From Rhodobacteraceae bacterium HLUCCO07 (GTDB lineage: Bacteria > Pseudomonadota > Alphaproteobacteria > Rhodobacterales > Rhodobacteraceae), in NCBI GenBank assembly GCA_001314705.1, contig LJSU01000019.1, forward strand, positions 290,035-354,034: 64,000 nucleotides of DNA, written 5' to 3'. The first letter of the stretch is position 1. Each line of letters begins with the position of its first letter. The notes beneath the pieces are model-generated. The model saw nothing but the letters and a program-made list of their open reading frames with translations, did not search any database and was not told where the DNA came from. The position numbers were made by a program, and so were the translations under genes. Below, in pieces: positions 46,069 through 52,082 of this stretch.

Positions 46069-47327
46069 CAGGCCAGCTCCAGCCCGGTCAGGACACGCAG
46101 TTGCACGGGCCGCGCAACCGTCACGTCAAGCGTGGCCAGGGCCGTGATCCGCAAGCCGCCCGATTGTGCATCGGAGAACGGATCGCGGATCATGTCCACC
46201 GCCCCCCATGCGCCGACAAAGAACGGGGCGACGCCGCCGCTCGAAGTCGTCAACAGCGCCGTGGTGGCCTCGGGGGTGCCGCTGGGTGCCTCCAGCCCGT
46301 TGGACGTGGTGTTGATGTTGGTCATCTGCCTTGTCAGCCGGTCCCATTCGGAAACCGCCGTGCCGCTGATCAGCGCATCATCGAGGAAAGACCACAGCTC
46401 GGGGCGGATCATCGCCCGGATCGCGCCGGGGCCGCTGGCCGCATTGGCCACCATGAAGGCCGCCACAGCCGCGCGGATCGCGGCATAATCTGCCGTTTCG
46501 TTCACCGCGGTTTCGGTAATACCGTAGGTCGATGCCCCGGCGATGACGCCAAGGGGTTGGCCATCGGCCCCGGTGCCGTTGAAAACCGCCCCGTCAATCG
46601 CCTGCCCCATGGCCCCGGCCATGTCGCGCCGCACCGCCTGCTCCAGGGCCGACCCGGATTGTTTCAGGCTGCGCCGGGTGATCTTCATCTGAATGCCCAG
46701 GGTATGATCCGGCTTCATCGCCCGGTCGGCGGTTTCATAGGCGCTCGGGCCGGCCACGTTCGCCGTCTCGCCGTCCTGCCAGCCCGCCGTCACGCTCGAC
46801 GTGACCACCGGCCATTCCGCTGCACCGTGGTCGATTGCGATCATCTGCCCGCCCATGGCGCTGGCCATGCTGTCGGGAAACAACCGGTCGATGATCGGGC
46901 GGGTGCTGATCGGATCAGGGGTGCCGGTGCTGATCGTCTCGCCCGCGCGTTGCTCAAGCGCCTGCCACGGCACCGGGATGCCCCGGAAGCCGCCCGCGCT
47001 GCGCAGCTCCTGCACGATCTCAGCGGTCTGGCCGTCCAGTTGCCTCCCCTCATCGAGGGCCAGCGCGACCTGGCGCATCTCGAAACCGGCCATCATCTCG
47101 GCCCATTCCTGGGATGAGCGGGTTTCCAACTCGCTGCCCGCGTCCCGGCGTTCGGTATCTTCCGCGATCAGGGCCGCGCGATAGCGGGTTTCGTTCTGGC
47201 GATACTCCAGATCGAGCGATTCCATGCTGCGCACTTCATCCTCGGTCGGGGTTTCCTTGCCCGCCAGTTCGGCGAGGTTCTGGCGGATTTCGCTTTGCCG
47301 CCGTGCGATCTTCACTGAATCGAGCAT
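46068..47327 (-). CDS. HK97-fold major capsid protein
   Basis: The 419-residue protein begins with a charged helical scaffold (delta) domain of about 110 residues (QSEIRQNLAELAGKETPTED), which the protease would remove. The HK97-fold features include TRRSLKQSGSALEQAVRRDM, FNGTGADGQPLGVIAG, the ANAASGPGAIRAMIRPELWS segment, APFFVGAWGAVDMIRDPFSD and the C-terminal VTVARPVQLRVLTGLELA. It is the main head component and is upstream of the protease in the transcript. Confidence 0.88.
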   Translation of the reverse strand: MLDSVKIARRQSEIRQNLAELAGKETPTEDEVRSMESLDLEYRQNETRYRAALIAEDTERRDAGSELETRSSQEWAEMMAGFEMRQVALALDEGRQLDGQTAEIVQELRSAGGFRGIPVPWQALEQRAGETISTGTPDPISTRPIIDRLFPDSMASAMGGQMIAIDHGAAEWPVVTSSVTAGWQDGETANVAGPSAYETADRAMKPDHTLGIQMKITRRSLKQSGSALEQAVRRDMAGAMGQAIDGAVFNGTGADGQPLGVIAGASTYGITETAVNETADYAAIRAAVAAFMVANAASGPGAIRAMIRPELWSFLDDALISGTAVSEWDRLTRQMTNINTTSNGLEAPSGTPEATTALLTTSSGGVAPFFVGAWGAVDMIRDPFSDAQSGGLRITALATLDVTVARPVQLRVLTGLELA

Positions 47328-47330
47328 GGT

Positions 47331-47669
47331 TTATCCTTTCTGCTCAACAGGGTTGTTGCCGGGCCGCGCAAGCGACTCGACGGCTTGCCGCCAGTTCTGG
47401 CGGTCCTCTCGGGGCGGGGGGTGCCCGCACTCGATCCGGGTCTTTCTCGTGTGGCAACCGGGGCAAAGCGCCTGAAGGTTGCCGGGGTCATAGGACAGTT
47501 CCGGGTGCGTCCTGACCGGCTTGATATGATCCACCTCCAGCCGCCCGCCGCAGCCGCAGGATTTGCAGCGGTAGCGGTCGCGTTCGAGGATTTCCGCCCG
47601 CAGCGCTTTCCAGCGTTTCGTGCGGGTCACTTTCGCGGAATAGCGGTGATGTTCTTTGCGGATGCTCAT
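47331..47669 (-). CDS. HNH endonuclease
   Basis: The 112-residue protein has the HNH core RYRCKSCGCGGRLEVDHIKP, YDPGNLQALCPGCHTRKTR: the first C pair, the DH of the HNH motif, the N and H, and the second C pair binding zinc. HNH proteins beside terminase and capsid genes assist DNA packaging in HK97-like phages by acting with the terminase. Its stop is close to the capsid start and its start overlaps the head-closure gene. Confidence 0.88.
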   Translation of the reverse strand: MSIRKEHHRYSAKVTRTKRWKALRAEILERDRYRCKSCGCGGRLEVDHIKPVRTHPELSYDPGNLQALCPGCHTRKTRIECGHPPPREDRQNWRQAVESLARPGNNPVEQKG

Positions 47670-48007
47670 TGATCCGCCCTCGCGGAACAGGTGAGTTCCA
47701 GCATCCGGCGGCGGCGATCCGGCGTTTCCTTGACGCCAACGATCTCAAATTCCCGACCTTCGAAGATCAGCCGGTCTTTCGGGTCAATGTCGGCTGTGAA
47801 ATCGCTCCATCGGACAGTGAAGCGCGTTGAAATCGTGGCTTGCACCTGCCCCGCGCTCCACCGCTCTGCATCGCTGATGTCGCGTTTCGCGGCTGCGACG
47901 GGTGAACCGTGATCCTGCCATTCCTCGACCTGGCCGAAGCCGTCATCGACCAGAACGAACCGGCGGAATTGCACCCGTCTGTCCAGCTTTCCAGCGTTCA
48001 AAACCAT
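47666..48007 (-). CDS. phage head-closure / head-tail adaptor protein
   Basis: The 113-residue protein matches the small head-closure family: LDRRVQFRRFVLVDDGFGQV, ISDAERWSAGQVQATISTRF and IFEGREFEIVGVKETPDRRR are the usual strands. I placed the start at MVLNAGKLDRR, whose ATG overlaps the terminase stop. It would close the portal and provide the docking surface for a tail, which matters because the element encodes no tail of its own. Confidence 0.82.
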   Translation of the reverse strand: MVLNAGKLDRRVQFRRFVLVDDGFGQVEEWQDHGSPVAAAKRDISDAERWSAGQVQATISTRFTVRWSDFTADIDPKDRLIFEGREFEIVGVKETPDRRRRMLELTCSARADQ

Positions 48008-49707
48008 GCCATCCTCGCTTTCGTCTTGGGCTGCGCCGCGATCCGCGCGCCCTGGGCCACCGCCAGGACGGTTGCCGCCGCCGCGTCTATCCGACCCGTC
48101 GAGCGGGCCTTGGCAATCTTGATGTTGTTGGCCGGATCGCGCAGGCACACCGTGTCCGCGAAGGCGGATCGCAACAGAAGCGACGGCCTGACCTTCACTT
48201 GCCCGTCAAACACGGCCCGGCGCAGCCGTTCCGCATCCTCGCCACCGTCACGGAAGCCCTGGCCGCGCCAGACCAGCGGCGCGCGGATGCCCGCCCGCGT
48301 GATCGCCTCGCCCAGCTCGGCCTGTTTGTAACGGTCCATGGTGATCGCGGTGACGTGCTCACCCTCGACATGGCGCATCACCTGGGTCAGCCATGGTGCC
48401 ACGGGCACCGTCTTGTCACCCAGAACGGTCAGCTCGCCGCGCTCCTGCATCTCGACATAGCGCCCTTGCACGCCGTCCGATTGCCCCCGATCCAGCAGCG
48501 ACGGCATGGACGGGAAGGTGCCCACCGCTTCGAGACGCCCGGTTTCGGGCCAGTAGAACGCCGCCGCCGTCATGCTGGCCGATCCGCCCAAGTCGATCCC
48601 GATCACAACGCCGCCCTGGCGCGGTGGAAGGGTCGCGGTTTCGCAGGCCAGCCATTCATCGAGGGTGATCAGAAGATCCCGGCTTTCACCGGAAACCCGC
48701 TCATTGCGGTTGTAGAGCCGAAAGCTTGTGAGGCTCGATCCGCCCCGCGCAATCGCGCGTTTCGCCTGGGCTTCGAGCCATTCCAGCGAAGACCCGATGC
48801 CATGCGGCGCGCCGGGGTTGGCGATCAGCAGGCTTTCAGGGTCGTCGGCGGGCAGGCCGGGGGCCGGGCGATGCTCCTGGATGTAGGATCCGGGGGACGG
48901 GTCGTCGATCCAGCGTGAAAAGGGATGCGCATCGTCGCTGGCCGATGTGCTGATCAGGAAGGCGCGCCCGCCGCGCTTGCCCAGACCGGACAACAGCGCA
49001 TGTTCCAGCTCGTCGCCGCGATCCAGCGCCCAATGCCCGCGCTCGTCCAGAATCGCCATGGTGGGCGCGCCGCCCGGAGCCGACTTGCCATCCGCCGCGA
49101 TCACCCGCAGGACGTGCCCGCCGCCGTCGCCCTCAAATTCGATTTCCAGGCGCGGGGCGCGGCGATAGATCAGGCGGCGTTGTATCTCAAGCGGCAATGA
49201 AGCGGCGAACCCGGCCACGAAATCCCAGATGATCCGCCCCTGGTCGCGGGTCCGGGCGGCGGCGACGATCTCGCGCCGGGGTTGGCGATCCCAGATGCCG
49301 ATCAAACCGCCCAGGCCCAGCCCCGCCGTGATCGCAGATTTGCCGTTGCCGCGCCCGATGCTGAGAACAGCGGCGGCAATGTCCGGGGCCAGCGCGCCCT
49401 CGATGAACTGGCTTTGAAAGGGGGCGAGCCGGACTGGCTGGCCCGCATTCGGCCCCTCGGGAATGGCAAGCCCTTGCATGAATTGCATAGCTCTTTCGGC
49501 GGGGGCCGCTGATTCCAATTCTCCGCCGGGCGCGAAAATTGACAACTCCCAACAACGGTCCCGCGCGCTGACCAAAGTCGCGGCATTGGGACCAGTCGAG
49601 AACAGATCAGGCTGGGGAACAGGCGCGCGCTCGACGGTCGGGCGAGGATCGAGCTTCGATCCATCCGCCTTGCGCCATGCCCTTTTTTTCTTCGTCGCCT
49701 CGTTCAT
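47998..49707 (-). CDS. terminase large subunit (DNA packaging motor)
   Basis: The 569-residue protein has an ATPase part with a Walker-A-like SIGRGNGKSAITAGL (about residue 115-130) and Walker-B MAILDERGHW, and a nuclease part with GVVIGIDLGGSASMTAAAFY and the later HVTAITMDRYKQAELGEAIT. It cuts and pumps DNA into the capsid. No small-subunit gene is obvious. The start follows a 360-base gap carrying two inverted repeats. Confidence 0.92.
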   Translation of the reverse strand: MNEATKKKRAWRKADGSKLDPRPTVERAPVPQPDLFSTGPNAATLVSARDRCWELSIFAPGGELESAAPAERAMQFMQGLAIPEGPNAGQPVRLAPFQSQFIEGALAPDIAAAVLSIGRGNGKSAITAGLGLGGLIGIWDRQPRREIVAAARTRDQGRIIWDFVAGFAASLPLEIQRRLIYRRAPRLEIEFEGDGGGHVLRVIAADGKSAPGGAPTMAILDERGHWALDRGDELEHALLSGLGKRGGRAFLISTSASDDAHPFSRWIDDPSPGSYIQEHRPAPGLPADDPESLLIANPGAPHGIGSSLEWLEAQAKRAIARGGSSLTSFRLYNRNERVSGESRDLLITLDEWLACETATLPPRQGGVVIGIDLGGSASMTAAAFYWPETGRLEAVGTFPSMPSLLDRGQSDGVQGRYVEMQERGELTVLGDKTVPVAPWLTQVMRHVEGEHVTAITMDRYKQAELGEAITRAGIRAPLVWRGQGFRDGGEDAERLRRAVFDGQVKVRPSLLLRSAFADTVCLRDPANNIKIAKARSTGRIDAAAATVLAVAQGARIAAQPKTKARMAWF

Positions 49708-49765
49708 CTCTACTCTCTCAACCTTTGGTCTATCCCCACCTGCTCAATGGTGAGGTTCGGAGCGA

Positions 49766-49817
49766 AGGGCATAGGACGACTGCCCACAGCGCGCGGCCGT
49801 GGCAGTCCCTATGCCCT
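49766..49817. repeat. long inverted repeat A in the terminase gap
   Basis: AGGGCATAGG-(AC)-GACTGCC pairs with GGCAGTC-CCTATGCCCT, 17 pairs with a 2-base bulge on one arm. The loop region CCACAGCGCGCGGCCGTG can pair further (CCAC/GTGG), so the whole 52-base segment could fold into one stem. Confidence 0.65.
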
Positions 49818-49987
49818 CTGCGTGTGATCCCTGCTCAACGGAGCCGGTCCATCGCTTTGGGCCCGTCCGGTCATGCGCTCCTGCCGGTCGGTCGGTTGCT
49901 GCTTGCGACACCATGAGCGCGGTGCCGGGGATCGGGCCTCAACCTTGCGGACTGCCCTTGCCTTTGATCCCGCCCGTGGTAAGCTTT

Positions 49988-50029
49988 CCGATGTGGAGCC
50001 ACCGTTGCTAACCCGTTCCACCACATCGG
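49988..50029. repeat. inverted repeat B in the terminase gap
   Basis: CCGATGTGG and CCACATCGG are exact complements, 9 bases each, with 24 bases between them. Both lie within the same gene-free gap. Confidence 0.55.
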
Positions 50030-50065
50030 CCCTGCGTCTGGGGTGGCGCGCAGGGTCGCCGCTTC

Positions 50066-50296
50066 TCACCTCTCGATCAGTTCCATTTGTTCCTCGGGCG
50101 CGGTGCCCAGCTCGGACACCATCCGCCGCATGATCTGCGCTTGCTTGACCGTGGGCCGCCATCCGGGCCGCTTGCCGTGACGGGCGATGCTCTTGGCAAA
50201 GCCCTTGGCCCAGTCGTCGCTGCCATCGGCCATCGCGCGCCGCAGGACGCGGGGCCAATGCACTGTCAGGATTTCGTCAAGCTCCGCCTCGGTCAT
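50066..50296 (-). CDS. small element protein, 76 residues
   Basis: The product begins MTEAELDEILTVHWPRVLRR and continues with a basic middle (AKSIARHGKRPGWRPTVKQA) and a helical end (QIMRRMVSELGTAPEEQMEL). The basic part suggests nucleic-acid binding. It sits between the connector gene and the gap upstream of the terminase, where a small terminase would be expected, but I see no resemblance to known small subunits. The start overlaps the gp6-like stop. Confidence 0.6.
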   Translation of the reverse strand: MTEAELDEILTVHWPRVLRRAMADGSDDWAKGFAKSIARHGKRPGWRPTVKQAQIMRRMVSELGTAPEEQMELIER

Positions 50297-50844
50297 ACCT
50301 TCGCCCCCCGATAACGCGCGCCCACGCGGGCCATATGCGGCGATGTGGTGAGGCTCTTGGCGTCCATCGGGGACCGGCCGTCATAGTGCAGCGCGGCCTG
50401 ATCCATGAGCGCCTGGGCGAGGTCCGCAGGTATGGCGGATGCATCCGCCCCGAACCCGGCCTGATACTCGATTGTCATCCGGTCGGGGGTTAGATCGTGA
50501 TAATCGGCCAGCCAGCGGATATAGGGCCGCTTGCCGCCCACGAAATCGAAGGCGGTGAACGCCTCGCCGTCGAGTGTGACGGTCGGGGGAGCGTCGTCGG
50601 CCACCGGCCCGACAGGCAGGTTGAACGCATATTCGTTCGGGGTCGGGTCAAAGACCGTGACGCGGATCGTCTGATGCAGCAGGGCGATCTGGGCGAATTG
50701 CTCGATCTCCGCCGCCGCCGTCAGCGCCATGTTCTGGATCGCGCCATCTTCCGCGTCGTCGGACACGCGCAGATGCAGCTTCACGTTATCGAGAACAAAG
50801 GGCAGTTCCGCGCTATCCACGGTCCGGTGCACAAGCATCTTCAT
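50293..50844 (-). CDS. gp6-like head-tail connector protein
   Basis: The 183-residue protein resembles the phage gp6 / gene-transfer-agent gp6 connector family: LDNVKLHLRVSDDAEDGAIQ, IQNMALTAAAEIEQFAQIAL, DRMTIEYQAGFGADASAIPA and ALMDQAALHYDGRSPMD are the recurrent elements. Such proteins sit under the portal and prepare the head for the tail. It overlaps neighbouring genes on both sides, which fits a packed head operon. Confidence 0.85.
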   Translation of the reverse strand: MKMLVHRTVDSAELPFVLDNVKLHLRVSDDAEDGAIQNMALTAAAEIEQFAQIALLHQTIRVTVFDPTPNEYAFNLPVGPVADDAPPTVTLDGEAFTAFDFVGGKRPYIRWLADYHDLTPDRMTIEYQAGFGADASAIPADLAQALMDQAALHYDGRSPMDAKSLTTSPHMARVGARYRGAKV

Positions 50845-51212
50845 GCCGCCACCTTCCTTTCGTTGATGTGTCGGTGAAACGCCGCCTGATCGCTCGGTCC
50901 AAGGGCCTCATAGGTGGCGAGGGCGTATGCCTTGAGTTCGGAGCGGTTGGCGTAAGAGGCCCAGGACCGGGCTTCCTCCATGCCGCCCAGGAACGGGGGC
51001 AAGGGCGCATCGGCTGATCCCAGAACCGCCGCCGCCGTCATTTCGGCCTGATCCGGGTCGAGGGATTTCAGCGCCGCCCAGGCGAGGGCCGCGCGCTCCT
51101 GATCCGTCATGCGCGCCTGCGCCAGGGCGCTGAACGCTTCCCAGCCCTGATGGTCGCCCAGCGTCAACGCATAGCCCAAAATCCGGGCCATGCGCTTGTG
51201 CGCGGGCTTCAT
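50841..51212 (-). CDS. element protein, 123 residues, first gene of the head operon
   Basis: Start at the ATG of MKPAHKRMARILGYALTLGD; the open frame continues upstream to a GTG within attR but that part (KNKPVTYPTGANTTIENKAE) looks unconserved. The chain is helical: WEAFSALAQARMTDQERAAL, AWAALKSLDPDQAEMTAAAV, RSELKAYALATYEALGPSDQ. It overlaps the gp6-like start. The family is not known to me; it is the gene closest to the right attachment site. Confidence 0.6.
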   Translation of the reverse strand: MKPAHKRMARILGYALTLGDHQGWEAFSALAQARMTDQERAALAWAALKSLDPDQAEMTAAAVLGSADAPLPPFLGGMEEARSWASYANRSELKAYALATYEALGPSDQAAFHRHINERKVAA

Positions 51213-51337
51213 GAATTTGCCACGATTGGGGCGGGATTTGGCGTTGGACAAAGCGGGCTTTTCCGCTTTGTTTTCAATGGTGGTATTCGCGCCGGTTGGA
51301 TAGGTTACAGGCTTGTTTTTGCTGGAAACTGCGACAA

Positions 51338-51355
51338 CCCTACGGGCTACCACTT
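51338..51355 (+). repeat. attR core, 18-bp direct repeat
   Basis: CCCTACGGGCTACCACTT repeats the tRNA-Glu 3' end found at the left border. The sequence following it (ATCCTCATAA) differs from that after attL (CTCCCGATAA) at several positions. Confidence 0.85.
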
Positions 51356-51490
51356 ATCCTCATAAACTTTTGTGAAAGAAGCGGAAATCCAGAATGGGGT
51401 GTCCGATGAGCTACCCCCCCGCGAAATCCGGACACTGACCTGGGGTACGAATTGCTATCTGCTGATCTTCGACGAGGAAGAGACCAGCAG

Positions 51491-51675
51491 ATGTCGAGCC
51501 GCAAGCACCACGCGCCCGAGTGCAAGGCGAAGGTGGCGCTTGAAGCGCTGCAGGGTGAGCAGACGGTTGCCGAACTGGCGAGCCGGTTCGGGATTCCCCC
51601 TACGATGATCCACAGCTGGAAGCGGGTGTTACTGGAAGGTGCGTCCGGCGTGTTCGAGCGCGGCTGCAGGAAATC
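51491..51675 (+). pseudogene. IS3-family OrfA (transposase helix-turn-helix) fragment
   Basis: The start ATG gives MSSRKHHAPECKAKVALEAL, then QGEQTVAELASRFGIPPTMI and HSWKRVLLEGASGVFERG, which is the N-terminal helix-turn-helix part of IS3-type OrfA. After about 62 codons the family sequence (usually followed by a leucine zipper and OrfB) stops. There is no OrfB. A deletion or later insertion has removed the rest. Confidence 0.75.
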
Positions 51676-51733
51676 CGGACATTCGCTTGCTCAGCCGTGT
51701 GGAGGGCGTGGTTCTCACGCGAAGCGAGGGGAT

Positions 51734-51976
51734 TTCATCGTGCTCTGCCTTTTGTCGGGCGGTGTCACGCCGCTCTAGACGATGCCGGAGCCGCTGCGCA
51801 GCCTGATGCAACTGTCGCCCGCGACGCATTTCACCGGCTTTGCGCAGGCGGTTCTCTACCGGTGAGTGGGATTTTCACTGGTCTGGAAAGACCTCCTCGA
51901 GGTAATCTGCATGGGTGCCATCTGGCTGGGCCTGGCGCTCGGAGGGTTCCGCAAGACGATGGCGGCTGCGCGGTGA
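51734..51976 (+). pseudogene. remnant of an ABC-2 type transporter permease, C terminus
   Basis: The frame reads FIVLCLLSGGVTPL, TAG, TMPEPLRSLMQLSPATHFTG, FAQAVLYR, TGA, VGFSLVWKDLLEVICMGAIW, LGLALGGFRKTMAAAR and stop. The motif SGGVTPLExMPEPL...LSPxTHFxxFAQAVL is the last membrane region of ABC-2 permeases of drug/multi-drug exporters. Two in-frame stops (51776-51778 and 51863-51865) break it, and the upstream part is missing. It lies directly beside the IS3-type fragment, so the gene was probably destroyed during IS-mediated rearrangement. Confidence 0.75.
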
Positions 51977-52082
51977 AGCGCAGCTTTGTCATTGCTCCCA
52001 GAACTCAGGGGCGCATCATCCGGGCCAGGTCACTATTTCCGCAAGTCCGTGGAAAGCTGCAATCAGGAACAGGACGTATCAT

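Larger units (their letters stand above)
49708..50065. other. gene-free gap upstream of the terminase with two inverted repeats
   Basis: There is no convincing gene: the open frames here lack Shine-Dalgarno and conserved content. Two inverted repeats dominate: one at 49766-49817 and one at 49988-50029, plus two related CTGCTCAAYGG sequences. The place, between connector genes and the terminase, is where packaging-start or regulatory sites may lie. Confidence 0.5.
41375..51355. mobile_element. 10-kb capsid-encoding integrative element (phage-satellite-like)
   Basis: The element is bounded by 18-bp repeats of the tRNA-Glu 3' end. Nearly all genes read on the minus strand. From the integrase end it has int, a 60-residue gene, a 225-residue gene, two small genes, a divergent regulator pair, then portal, prohead protease, major capsid protein, HNH nuclease, head-closure protein, large terminase, a gap, and two or three connector-region genes. 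No tail, tape-measure, lysis, replication or small-terminase gene is recognisable. That content fits a satellite which builds its own capsid and would need a helper's tails (comparable with capsid-forming PICIs), a deletion remnant of an HK97-like prophage being the alternative. Confidence 0.8.

Noticed and set aside
49809..50258. Possible 149-residue gene in the terminase gap
   Set aside because: It overlaps the 76-residue gene in another frame, with low-complexity Arg-rich sequence and no start signal.
44450..50844. Gene transfer agent cluster
   Set aside because: The head proteins resemble GTA homologues in general. But the set has an integrase, att repeats and a regulator, and lacks the GTA tail genes and order.
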